In this document: positions 1 to 9,214 of the stretch, piece after piece
How positions within the stretch are numbered: position 1 is the first letter of the stretch
Layout of the letters: the number at the start of each line of letters is the position of its first letter
Origin: Ophiostoma sp. CBS 140.51
Taxonomy: Eukaryota > Ascomycota > Sordariomycetes > Ophiostomatales > Ophiostomataceae
DNA: 22,187 nucleotides
Direction: 5' to 3'
NCBI GenBank assembly: GCA_029298735.1
Contig: JANSLP010000449.1
Span: forward strand, 1 to 22,187
The notes under the pieces: generated by a model
What the model was told of the DNA's origin: nothing
The model's database searches: none
Seen by the model: only the letters and a program-made list of their open reading frames with translations
Program-made: the position numbers and the translations under genes

Positions 1-174
1 TAAAGGGAACCGAAACGAAGGATAATTGTTACTGATGAGGGATAAATATTAAAAAAACATGCCCTATCACGACTTGACATGGAAACACATGAATATAGAT
101 GATAGATATGAGATGCTATGATGAAGATAGGTGATGACGCATAAGTCCCAAGTAAACGACAATATCTTATATGA

Positions 175-2274
175 TCACTGCTCCTTGTCAACAAACGACA
201 ACACGACAGAAAAGACAATCGTCGGCCGGCACAGATTTTGCAGCAACTGGCCCACCACCGGACCAAACTTGTTGGTCCAGCTGTTGCCGCCGGTCCTGCT
301 CCTGTTTTCCGTGCTCCGGGCCTCCCATTCTCGTCGTGTACATGCAATGCACCGGTGGCAGGCAGCCTTGTTGAGCACGCTGTCTTCGTCCACGTCGATC
401 GTTTGCAACGACAAGAGTTCCTCAATCCGCCAGTCATCGTACAAGTCGACCAGCACGGTAAAGTCCATGCCGTTGAGGTTGGCCGACGGGGCTTCGATGG
501 GTCCCTGTTGTGATGAGGAGGACGATGACGACGACGATGCCGGCCGTCCACGACCTTCAACCAAGAGGCGCTGGAAGCTTCGTGCATCGAGCCACGGCTG
601 GGGTGCAATATGCTGCTGCAGGAGTCGGCGTTGGGCTAGGGTGATGCCCGACTGTAGATCCAGACGGATCTTGACGGGTATGATTAGGTCGGCCACGACA
701 ACTTGGAGGGACACCGGGGCGGCCACGGGCTCTTCACCATTGCCTTCGTCTTGAGTATCATCATCCTGTGACAAGTCCACACCGGCAGCCCAGGTAATGG
801 TGTCCATGTGGCTGCGGTCAATCCAGGCAGCATCGAGGGCGACGGTCGACACGGGCAGACGTAGGAGACGGAGCTGGCTGGCCCAGTGGGCGTAGGGCAC
901 GGACGTGATCGGAGCGGGAGCAGTCGGTGGTGGCGGCGATGTACGGTTTCGTGGTGCCGAGCCGTCGTACTTGAACATCCACGAACAGTTGTTTGCTGCA
1001 GACAAGTGGCCATGATAGGATGGACTCTGTTGCTGCTGCTGCTGATCGTGATGCCGACCAAGCACCCACAGCCCACCACCACTGAAGCCAGCACTGCTGT
1101 GCTCTCGGATAGCCTCTGCGCCGAGCCAGGGATAGTAGAGCACATCCCGGCCAGATCGTAGGCGGGTTGGTGATGTGATTTGTCGTACCAGAGGCGGTTG
1201 TGGTCCATCATCACTCATAATAACTGTTGGTGGTGAGTTGTGCTTCGGTCCTCCGTAAGCAGCCTCGACGACTCGGCGTGCTTCGGTGCAGACATAGAAT
1301 AGGTCCGACTGCCACAGCATCTCGATGGAGCGGGTATGGCTGGCCGGGCGAAAGACACGGCGAACACTTTTGTAGGTTGTCGATTGGAGGTCTTCGCGGA
1401 GAAGAACGCGGAATGGCAATGCTTGCTCCCAGATCATGCGGCGTATCTCATACGGCAGGCACGAGAAGTAGTGGAATTCAGTGGGCGCGGTGGTCTCGAC
1501 TGTGCCTTCCTCGTCGATTGGGCTCTCACTTGCGACTGCCTTTGTCGGTGATGGCGGTGGTGACGGAAGGAGCGGCCGACCAAGATTGAAAGGAGTCTTT
1601 GGTGGTGTATCTGATTGCACTTTCCTCGTTTGCAGTTGTTGCAAATCAACTGTCGCATTGAATGCATCCAACAGGGCATCGCGAAGATTTGGCTGCAGTG
1701 GTTCTGCGACGTCGCTCATCACAAGATCACGAAAGACGCGCTGCGGCGACATCATGTGCCAGCGGTGGGCTGGCTCGGGCTCGGGCGTCGCTGACGCAAC
1801 GGCAGGCGTTGTTGTTGTCGGTACCGTATTTGGTGATATCTCCGCTATCGCAGCCGATTTGCCCTTTGCTTTTGTTGTCGTTTTCACCTCCGTCTTTGTC
1901 GTTGATGTCACTGCCCGTCGGCACTCTGAACACCGGCTCCGGTCCACACCGTCCCGGCATACCGACTGCCGCGTCTCCCGGATAAAACGAATGTCGGCAG
2001 CGGGCTCGCCATGTCGATTGCGGAAAGGTCTTAACACATTCCGGGGGTGTTGTGCAGAGCCTGGTCGGCGTTGGCGGTAGCTGCCATGTTCACCACTGCC
2101 ACCATGGGTGCTGCTGCCCTCTTCCAGAAACAGAGAGGCGGCCGGGTGCGGCAGCGAATGTGTGCGGTCGTCAAAGAAAAATTCGCGGCGAGAACCGTCG
2201 GCACGGCGGAAAGCGAGCGGCGTATTTGCGTGAAGGGACGTGTCGGCGGCGATGGGGTTGTTGTCGTGGGCCAT
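175..2274 (-). CDS. 2EXR-domain protein, 699 aa
   Basis: This is one uninterrupted reading frame from an ATG at 2274. Residues 1-265 are low complexity and basic, and include a small Cys-containing stretch near 105-118 (CRDGVDRSRCSEC). Around residue 267 begins a 2EXR-type module: F-x-x-F-x-x-LPYEIRRMIWEQAL, followed by a Ser/Thr/Arg segment and LFYVCTEARRVVEAAYG near 326-341. This is the usual order in fungal 2EXR proteins: an F-box-like 'LP.EIR..IW' motif, then the 'C.EAR' helix. The region after it holds a poly-Gln run (411-416), a Pro-rich patch, and a poly-Ser run (580-588). Near the C-terminus is a Cys pair (CHRCIAC, 639-645). 2EXR proteins are greatly expanded in Pezizomycotina and most have no known biochemical role, so I give no function. 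The ATG is preceded by a Thr/Arg-codon-like ACGACCACC leader and a TATA box 339 bp upstream. Its neighbour upstream is a long gene-free stretch. Confidence 0.85.
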   Translation of the reverse strand: MAHDNNPIAADTSLHANTPLAFRRADGSRREFFFDDRTHSLPHPAASLFLEEGSSTHGGSGEHGSYRQRRPGSAQHPRNVLRPFRNRHGEPAADIRFIRETRQSVCRDGVDRSRCSECRRAVTSTTKTEVKTTTKAKGKSAAIAEISPNTVPTTTTPAVASATPEPEPAHRWHMMSPQRVFRDLVMSDVAEPLQPNLRDALLDAFNATVDLQQLQTRKVQSDTPPKTPFNLGRPLLPSPPPSPTKAVASESPIDEEGTVETTAPTEFHYFSCLPYEIRRMIWEQALPFRVLLREDLQSTTYKSVRRVFRPASHTRSIEMLWQSDLFYVCTEARRVVEAAYGGPKHNSPPTVIMSDDGPQPPLVRQITSPTRLRSGRDVLYYPWLGAEAIREHSSAGFSGGGLWVLGRHHDQQQQQQSPSYHGHLSAANNCSWMFKYDGSAPRNRTSPPPPTAPAPITSVPYAHWASQLRLLRLPVSTVALDAAWIDRSHMDTITWAAGVDLSQDDDTQDEGNGEEPVAAPVSLQVVVADLIIPVKIRLDLQSGITLAQRRLLQQHIAPQPWLDARSFQRLLVEGRGRPASSSSSSSSSQQGPIEAPSANLNGMDFTVLVDLYDDWRIEELLSLQTIDVDEDSVLNKAACHRCIACTRREWEARSTENRSRTGGNSWTNKFGPVVGQLLQNLCRPTIVFSVVLSFVDKEQ

Positions 2275-2349
2275 TGTCGTGGTGGTCGTGGTAGTCGGCG
2301 AAAGGATAAGGATGAGCGGGAAGTGGGTACGGAAAACGTGTAAGTGAGT

Positions 2350-2358
2350 TTAGCTCAT
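2350..2358 (-). promoter_or_regulatory. Minimal upstream ORF (2 codons + stop) in the 2EXR leader
   Basis: The minus strand reads ATG AGC TAA 76 nt before the main start. It is the second upstream ATG in the presumed leader. Both upstream frames close before the main ATG, so reinitiation is possible. Confidence 0.35.
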
Positions 2359-2465
2359 GCAGAAGTGGCTGCGCAAGTGTAGAAACAAAATGTTAAAACG
2401 ACGACGAAGAAATTGAAGTCAAGATGAAGAGAGTGGAATATGTCGACAGGAAGATTGAGGCGATA

Positions 2466-2477
2466 TTATCTTGACAT
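2466..2477 (-). promoter_or_regulatory. Upstream ORF (3 codons + stop) in the 2EXR leader
   Basis: On the minus strand, an ATG at 2477 in an ACC-ATG context opens ATG TCA AGA TAA. It lies between the TATA box and the main ATG, so it should be in the mRNA if that TATA box is used. Short upstream ORFs commonly lower translation of the main frame. Whether this one does is an inference. Confidence 0.4.
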
Positions 2478-2612
2478 GGTCGTGTGATGAGTGATGGAAA
2501 GCGAGAAATGTGCACTTTTGTTGCCCTGTGCTTTCACGCCTTGGTCGAAGTTTGTTGGGGTTGCTTCGAGGTTGGTTTTTGTCCCGAAATGGTGTGAAGT
2601 CGCCGGTCGAGG

Positions 2613-2620
2613 TATATATA
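2613..2620 (-). promoter_or_regulatory. TATA box of the 2EXR gene
   Basis: TATATATA lies on the minus strand 339 bp upstream of the ATG at 2274. The sequence between it and the ATG is a C/A/T-rich leader typical of fungal 5' UTRs. If it is used, transcription would start near 2580 and give a leader of roughly 300 nt. Inferred from position and sequence only. Confidence 0.5.
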
Positions 2621-2940
2621 GGAACAATACGAGGATGTAGGAGCGAGAAAGAAGGCGAGGAGAAGACAATGGTTGAATTGCGATGATGAATTTTGGCGAT
2701 TGTTGGTGGTCATGAAGCGGCCAAAAGGCCACACGGGAGCATCTCCCAACAAGAACAAAGAAAATAAAAGAACCCGATGCAAGGAAGAGGGGGGGCTGAA
2801 AAACGCAAGGGCGGTCGGTGGGCGAAGGAGATGCAGGCAAAGAAGAAAGAGGCGTCGGGTGAGGAACAAAGAAGGAAGATGCAAAGAAGAGAAGTCGAAG
2901 AAGTTGACGATGGGATCGAATGGCAAATGAATGCAGAACA

Positions 2941-3020
2941 GATGGTCACAGATGGTCACAGATGGTCACAGATGGTCACAGATGGATACAGATGGAGACG
3001 GATGGAGACGGATGGATACC
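2941..3020. repeat. 10-bp tandem array, 8 units
   Basis: Four perfect copies of GATGGTCACA (2941-2980) are followed by four diverged 10-bp units: GATGGATACA, GATGGAGACG twice, and GATGGATACC. The unit length is constant and the array is exactly 80 bp, with a GATGG core in every unit. The perfect copies at one end and the drifted ones at the other suggest recent expansion at the left. It lies about 320 bp upstream of the 2EXR TATA box, and a unit near one helical turn would put any bound protein on one face of the DNA. Confidence 0.9.
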
Positions 3021-3915
3021 GATGAAATTGTCGTGGATGACAGAAAAAAGAAACGAAAAAGACGGTGAATCGAAACAATAAAAGTCAAAAGCCAAAACAG
3101 GGCGACTTGTGGACTTTTGGACGATTTCGTGGATCCGTTTCTTTGGGTCTGCTTTCTTTTTTTTTTGTATGTGCTGTTTCTGCGTCTGATTTTGACGAGA
3201 TGGCTGTTTTTGCCTTTCTACCCGCTGCGTTGTCACCAACAGTCAGGACCCTCCGAGCCAAGGGCGGGATGAGATGGCAAAGGGAAATGGAGAAACAGAG
3301 AATGAGGGGAAGGAACGAAGCAACAGAAAGAAAGGGGTGTGCTGTGTAGATGACGAGCCGGCGAATCTCTGTTTTTCTTAGTTCCAACAGACACACTTCT
3401 ATTTTACTTTTGATTTCCTTTCGGACGAGTTTAGTTGCTGTTTTGATTTTAGACTCGTGGCCCTACGAGCACAAGCTATGTTCGGACCCGACAATAGCCT
3501 CTTTCTCTGGCAGGCACACTATTTTTACAATGTGCACTTTTCCCTCTCAGATGCGAGAGGCGGAAAAGGGAGAAAGATGAGAAGAACGAGGCACAGAACA
3601 CATCACACAAAAACACACATAGGAGCACAGGACCCAAGGGGAGGGTTCCGATGGGGGGACGGATGCAAGTCGAGGGGGGATGGGGACCCATGGACCCATT
3701 CGTGTACAGAAAAAGAAAATACGAAAGTAAGAAAAGGGAAAAGAAACGGGGGCGCACGAGAGATACGGCGTCCGGTGTCCAGAGATGCTTTCTTTTTCTG
3801 TTGTCTGTGCCTGCTGTGTGTCTACATCCTTTCTCTCCATTCCCTTCCCAGCTGATCGTCCCGACGATTTCTCTTTGAGTGTGGGTGCGGCTGTGACTTC
3901 TTTCTCTTTTCTTTG

Positions 3916-3928
3916 GTACGGAGTACGG
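3916..3928. repeat. GTACGGAGTACGG motif
   Basis: GTACGGAGTACGG is nearly two units of the heptamer TACGGAG. Its reverse-complement core (TACTCCGTAC) occurs at 4218-4227, and partial copies occur at 4254-4264 and 5646-5652. I recall such TACGGAG strings as common in Pezizomycotina intergenic DNA, but I cannot verify that here. Function unknown. Confidence 0.5.
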
Positions 3929-4217
3929 ATCAGGTGCACAAGTCACATCGGGACCAGGGTGTGTGGGTGAGTGACTGACACAGGTATCGTCGCTTTTAGG
4001 AACCTGTGATGGGGACTGGCCCTTTGCTTTTGGTTACCTGCGTGCGTCGACGCATCTCTGTTTGGTGGAAATGGAAGACAACTCAAGGATGGGTCCAGGA
4101 TGACCCAGTCACGCCCGCAACGCACGATCCCGACACGCTGGGACGAGAACGAGAAAAGTGATAAAAGCTGAGGGAACACAGAAACGACCCAAGACCCAAG
4201 AGGACGGTGTACATACA

Positions 4218-4227
4218 TACTCCGTAC
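4218..4227. repeat. TACTCCGTAC, inverted copy of the TACGGAGTA motif
   Basis: This is the exact reverse complement of the GTACGGAGTA at 3916-3925. It lies about 300 bp away in the opposite orientation, and a partial copy (GTACGGAGAAC) follows at 4254-4264. Confidence 0.5.
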
Positions 4228-6676
4228 AGACAGACAGAAAAGAAAAGTGTGTCGTACGGAGAACGAGGTGCGATGGAGACAAACTGTATGACGACGGGGC
4301 TCATCTGCACCCAAGTTCCCAGACAGTATCTCGTAAACGCCTCTGTGGGGTCTCGCAAGCCAGTGCAGCCAGGGTACGACATAAAGAGAGCCACTGACCT
4401 TTGCGTATTTCGTTTTTGTTGAAGCTGTGTCTTTATTTTGGTCCCTTTCTGCCATATGCCTCTCTCTTCTTTTTCCTTTTTTGTGACTTCTTTTTTCTCG
4501 CCTGTCAACAGGGCAACAGCAGTTACAGTCCCGACATTCTGTGAACGTGGCTCTCTATCCCTTATGCCTTCTCCTCTTCATTATGTCCTCTCCTTTCTCC
4601 CCCCTTCTTCTCACTTCTTTTTCAGCTGATGCAGGCGGTCGGGCCATATTCCACAAGCAGACTTTTGTTATCCTGGATTACCCTGCCTTTTTCTTGCTGT
4701 TGGGTCTTGTTGTCCTTGTTGTGTTGCATTTCTTTTGCATTCTGCTGTTGAATGAATCATTTCGTCTGTTTATCTCTGCTTCTTTTTTGTACTTGTCTTC
4801 GTTTTCTTCTTTGCTTTCCTTTCTTTTCAACGTCGCAGTGTATGTACTTTATGTATGCCATACTCCACTCCTTCCTTCTTCTCCGACCCTTCGTTTCGGG
4901 ACCAAAAGTACAGGCAGGAGCGACACAGACATTACACGCAGCAAGAGAGAGACATTGGTCGGATAAAAAGAAAAGGAGACATGTCACCCACCTACTTTCA
5001 CCATCCGCTGTTGGCGCCCAACCTGAGAGGCAGCAAAAGTGGAAGAGTGTTGGATGGAAGAGAGAGACGCAGCTGCAGGTTGCAGTGCATACATAATATG
5101 CAAGGTTGAGGAAAGTGATGCAAGGCAACACAAGAAGCAAAGGGTACCAACAGACACGCGGCAGCGGAGGAGAGAAGACGCAAGAAAGACGCAAAGTAAC
5201 GCTGGCTACTTGACCGGGCGAGAGGACACCCACACAGAAAAGCAACAGGAAAAGGAAGCCCGGAAAATATCGAGAGCAAAACTAACACGGCCCAGACTCG
5301 CAAATAAATTGGTTCATCTCGATAAGCGCCAGGAGCGGGGAGGACAGAAGGAGGAGGGAGGTACAGAGGGGGCCAACATGAGATGAGCCGTCCACGTTTC
5401 GGGGCTATTTACTTTCGCTTTCTTCGCGCCCTATCACACATCCAGCAGTCGCCGTGTGTGACGACGAGGGCCGTAAAAAGAAGCGCCGGCAAAGAAAAAA
5501 GCTCCACACAAAAGAAAACGGAGATTCAGGGTCGCAATAAAGGTGCCAAGATCGATTCTGAGATATGAGATGGGGGACTGTGCATTGAGATTGTGTTGAG
5601 GGCGAAGAAGGAAGAAAGAAAGAAGGGGGAGGAGCAAAGACTGCATACGGAGGAGACGAGACAAAAACGCCAGACTGGGAGGGTGAGATATGGGGGCCAA
5701 AACCAGCGGAAAAAGTAGAGCGCAATTCTAATTCTGGGCGCAACTTTGGGCCACCTGGTCACTTTCGACATCTAGACTGCATCGACGTGTAAAAGTCACG
5801 AGCCAATGAGATTCATAAAGTGCTAGATGCAGGCGGCCAACAGACAACAGGACAAGATGCATCACGCACTGCGCACTCCACGATATGCATGAGGGCCTCG
5901 TGATGAGGAGAAGAGGCATATGGGCAAGACAACAGGCTCACGGGGCGAGACAATTAAGCAAATGGGAAAAGAAAAGAGAAATAAAATCGAGGAAAAGTGG
6001 CAAGATGAATAGCGACGTGAAGATATTTCCATTAAGACCATTAAGACACGCTGTGTTGCCACACTTGCAGAGGCTGCCCAATCCGTCGGGACAGTGCAGT
6101 GCTGATGAAAAAAACACAAAATGGTAGGGACGACGGCAAGGTAGAGGTACATTTTCGAGATTCCTTTGGAAACAAGACCTGTACTTGTACTCGAACCGAT
6201 CTCGACTCGAGTGCCGGGACCCGAAAGTAATGCCGGAGGTGTCGTACAAGCTGTCACAGCCGAGAATGTCACAACCGATAATGTCTTGCTCAATGCAACT
6301 GGCCAAGCTTGACTTATTCATCTCTGCATCGTTTCAATATTTCCAATCATCCGACGAACTAAAGAAAAACGACCGGTGAAATAAGAGAGAAAAAAGCATA
6401 TTCTATTCAACGGTTTTGGCTCCTCTGCTAGCAAGGATGGAATGTCTATGATCTATTAAAAAGAATACAGTCCGACATGAAGGCTATTTGGCGCCTTTGT
6501 TTATCACCGCCCAACTGATTGATCCAGAAAAACTCAGTCGACAATAAATACATGAATGACCCCAGCAGCGACACAAGTCACAACGGTACGCAATGCGGGC
6601 CGTAGTCGATGGGCTCATATAGCGCGCCGATGGGTGATTTCTCGAGACTGATCTCACTTTCAGGTAATTGTTCGCT

Positions 6677-8299
6677 CTACTGTCCTGGCTGATACGGATT
6701 CTGATGTCCAGCCGACGGAACGTTCTGCTGCCCTGCCTGCTGCCCTGCCTGCTGCCCTGCCTGCTGCTGAGGTAGCTGCCGAGGCTGTTGCGCATTCGCT
6801 TGTCCAGACTGCTGTAAACTCGGTTGCTGGGCTTGATGTACATTCTGTTGCCCATTCTGCTGTCCGTTCACCCGCGGGTTCCGTTGTCCGTTACTGTTTT
6901 CGAGCCGGAATTGCTCCCCACGCTCTTTAGAAGGTGCGCGGCGCCGGGAACGACTGAGTGGGTTCCAGGACTGGCTGCGTGGCTCCACCCTCTCCGCGTT
7001 GCGTGGCTCATCATTTCCCCCTTGACAAAGAAGGACGCGGGAGACCCTGTGGCAGAGACGACGTCTACCTTGTTGTTGCGGGCGATTATCTGCTGGATTC
7101 TTGACTTCATCCACCGCTGCCGCTGGATGTGAGGCGTCACCTGCGGCATCTTCCACCTGAGCTTGAGCAGCTTGGTTTTCTGCTTTTGGCTGGACTTGAG
7201 GCTGGGATTGATGCTGGGCTTGAGACTGAGCTTGCGGCTGGGCTTGCGGCTGGGCCTGAGGTCGGGATGGGCCGGGCTGGTGGTGCTGTGCTGCTTGTGG
7301 ATTGGCGGATTGTTGGTTAACCTGGTTGCCGGTTTGAGAATCAACTCGGGTGGTGGAAGATCCGGCAGTGTTGGAGGCGCCATCAAGACCGGTAGGATTG
7401 GCGGCTTGCGCATTGGCTGAGCTAGGAGCCTCTTCGTGGTCATCCTGGGTGTCGCTTCCAGTGAGTCGTCTTAGAAATGAGTCCATGTTTAGAATGGAGC
7501 CCCCGGGAGGCACAGAAGACGCGGAGGCACCGCCTTGGGATCCGCCTTGAGCACCGCTTTGGCCAGTCGGACGGGAGTCTGTTTGAGGAGAGGTCGATTG
7601 CGGAGCGTCTCGGTACGGAGGGTGTTGAGGCTCTGGTGCTTGTTCGGGACTGGGTTGTCTTGCGGTGCTACCTGGTGTATAGAAATCAAAAGGGACGATC
7701 AAGCCAGCCGCGTGCGAGGCTGCTAGTTCTGCGGAGTCGTAAGGGGCTGGGGAAGCTTCCACACTAGGTTGCTGGGCTTGGGTCTGGGGAGGTGTCGCTG
7801 TCCGAGGCACGGCAGCAACCGGAGTGACATTGGCATTGGCATTGGCGCTGCTATTGGCAGTGGTGTTTGATGGTGTCAGAGCATACGACTCTCCCGGCGG
7901 CGAGGGCGTGGCTTGCGTGGCCTGGTTCAGGAAAGACTCATTGGACATTGCCCCCAAGGCGGCGGGCGTCAGGGCTTGTTCATTGTCGTTATTGGCTCCG
8001 CTGGACGGTGGCGCTCTGGTGGGCGATGATGAAGCCGAGTTCGCCTTCACGTTGCTTTTCGTTTGACTGGCAGTCATGGTTCTTGTCGAGGTGCGGTCAC
8101 GCGGTGGATCTTCTTCAGAAATGCTGCTGGCTTGGAAGAGATTGCTGGGATCCGTGTCGTCGGGACTCGGGTGGCGTATTGAGACACCACCTGATTCGTC
8201 GTCACTGCTGGAGCTCTGCTCGAAGTCTTCGCTGTCTTCGTTGTCTTCGTCGCTGTTGTTACTGTCACCAAAGAAAGCGTTGAAAAGACTGTCTCGCAC
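6677..8299 (-). CDS. Disordered Gln/Ser/Pro-rich protein, start uncertain
   Basis: The frame is open on the minus strand from a stop just above 8400 down to the stop at 6677, so a long coding exon is likely. There is no in-frame ATG near the 5' end. Position 8299 is a GTG (valine), and the first in-frame ATG is at 8077 (residue 75). Counting from 8299, residues 10-60 are acidic and Ser-rich (EDNEDSEDFEQSSSSDDES). The middle is Pro/Ser/Thr/Ala-rich, and about residues 345-385 form a Gln-Pro/Gln-Ala tandem stretch. A short Arg-rich patch (LSRSRRRAPSKERGEQ) follows, and the last 70 residues are Gln/Asn-rich with three QAGQ units. No folded domain, signal peptide or membrane segment is visible. 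The composition resembles disordered nuclear or condensate-forming proteins, but this is only inference. A 5' exon may be missing (see findings). Upstream is a roughly 0.9-kb region shared with the divergent small membrane protein gene. Confidence 0.65.
   Translation of the reverse strand: MRDSLFNAFFGDSNNSDEDNEDSEDFEQSSSSDDESGGVSIRHPSPDDTDPSNLFQASSISEEDPPRDRTSTRTMTASQTKSNVKANSASSSPTRAPPSSGANNDNEQALTPAALGAMSNESFLNQATQATPSPPGESYALTPSNTTANSSANANANVTPVAAVPRTATPPQTQAQQPSVEASPAPYDSAELAASHAAGLIVPFDFYTPGSTARQPSPEQAPEPQHPPYRDAPQSTSPQTDSRPTGQSGAQGGSQGGASASSVPPGGSILNMDSFLRRLTGSDTQDDHEEAPSSANAQAANPTGLDGASNTAGSSTTRVDSQTGNQVNQQSANPQAAQHHQPGPSRPQAQPQAQPQAQSQAQHQSQPQVQPKAENQAAQAQVEDAAGDASHPAAAVDEVKNPADNRPQQQGRRRLCHRVSRVLLCQGGNDEPRNAERVEPRSQSWNPLSRSRRRAPSKERGEQFRLENSNGQRNPRVNGQQNGQQNVHQAQQPSLQQSGQANAQQPRQLPQQQAGQQAGQQAGQQNVPSAGHQNPYQPGQ
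6731..6766 (-). repeat. 12-bp tandem repeat coding QAGQ
   Basis: Three copies of a 12-bp unit (plus strand CCTGCCTGCTGC) lie in the C-terminal coding part of the Gln-rich gene and encode QAGQ-type units. Such in-frame repeats often vary in copy number between strains. Confidence 0.75.
7184..7268 (-). repeat. Imperfect 12-bp coding repeats (QPQA/QSQA)
   Basis: Repeated units resembling TGGGCTTGCGGC on the plus strand encode alternating Gln-Pro and Gln-Ala steps in the Gln-rich protein. The units differ at several positions, so the array is older than the QAGQ array nearer the C-terminus. Confidence 0.65.
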
Positions 8300-8353
8300 G
8301 TTTTCGATGAATTTATCTTCAGTCTCGCGGGCAGAACTGATTCTTGTGTCCTT

Positions 8354-8404
8354 TTATGGTGGCTTTTCGGCGAGACCTGGGCAGAATTTTGACTTTTTGG
8401 TCAT
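8354..8404 (-). other. Short ATG frame upstream of the Gln-rich gene (first exon or uORF)
   Basis: An ATG at 8404 opens a 16-codon frame (begins MTKKSKFCPG) ending in TAA at 8354, in a different frame from the main ORF. It is either an upstream ORF or the real first exon. In the second case, exon 1 would run 8404-8377 and an 84-nt intron (GTCTCG...GCGAG, with an ACTGA-type branch site) would join it in phase to the GAC at about 8292. That gives MTKKSKFCP followed by DSLFNAFFGD. The donor GTCTCG is weak, so I do not commit to this model. Confidence 0.35.
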
Positions 8405-9214
8405 GAGCGGCCCTTCGGGTTTTGTGTTCTTTTCGAGGGGCAGACAAAATATGTTTGAATAACAGTTGATAGCGGGCCAGGGGAATAAACGAGGACAAAT
8501 AACAATTTTCTGGCGAGGGCCTGGAAAGATGATGATTGTTTGGTTGATGCTTTCGCAGAGAGAAGAGGAGAATCGAAATGCGAGAAATATTTACAAAGAC
8601 AGGGGCAGCAGTGTTTGTTTACATTTTCGAACTTGATATAAAACGGCAGGCACGAAGCCGAATATCGTGGAAGTAGCGATTGTACGTCTTTCCATAGTTC
8701 CTGCAAAGCTTGGTTTTGTTCCAATCTGGAAGGAGTCGCTCTTGCCTTTTGAATTCTCACACTTTGGTATTGTCTCGGAAGGAGCGTGTCGTGGAAAGGC
8801 GAACCACACTGTCAATTCTCACATTGCAAACGGGCGTCGATAAAAGTGATAAACAGCATCAGAGTTTTTTTGGTATGGGACCCGTCATATATGATCTATT
8901 AGTTCCCAAGTCTATCTCATTACAATGCCTTTGCAAAGACCAAAACACGAGCCCCTTAATTTTTTGCGATGCCGCTCGCTCCTTCCTTCTCTGCCCGTTT
9001 ATGTGTGTATGGACAAGAAAGAGCATGCAGTCTCCTTCTATATGTATTCTATATTATCCACAAACTCTTCGTGGTCTTTCCGTTTCTTCTTGCTGTTGGA
9101 TCACGAGCACGCCATCCAAATCATCAAACGTTCCTTCCCCTTCCGCCAATCACCGCGGTCACCACCCTTCAAAGGCGAGGAGGCTAGGAGGCAACAACGA
9201 GACAACCGATTGTC
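8405..9214. other. Divergent intergenic region
   Basis: This lies between the minus-strand Gln-rich gene and the plus-strand small membrane protein gene, so it probably carries both promoters. A frame open on the plus strand from about 8710 overlaps the membrane protein gene and has no recognisable domain. An AT-rich stretch at 9038-9057, containing CTATATGTAT and TATATTAT, could be a TATA region for the rightward gene. A CCAAT sequence lies at about 9146. Confidence 0.4.

Larger units (their letters stand above)
2275..6676. other. Gene-free interval of about 4.4 kb
   Basis: The interval runs from the 5' end of the 2EXR gene to the 3' end of the Gln/Ser-rich gene. No frame longer than about 170 codons occurs, the longer ones overlap in several frames, and none has a recognisable motif, so I annotate no protein. 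It contains the 2EXR promoter and leader up to about 2620, the 10-bp tandem array at 2941-3020, and purine-rich blocks on the plus strand (about 2790-2900, 3550-3760, 4880-5350). There are also pyrimidine-rich blocks (about 4440-4850) and copies of a GTACGGAGTA-type motif. A long non-coding transcript cannot be excluded from sequence alone. Confidence 0.6.

Noticed and set aside
3943..5245. Several minus-strand frames of 130-170 codons rich in Phe, Leu, Ser and Cys
   Set aside because: They are translations of purine/pyrimidine-rich tracts, overlap one another, and show no motif.
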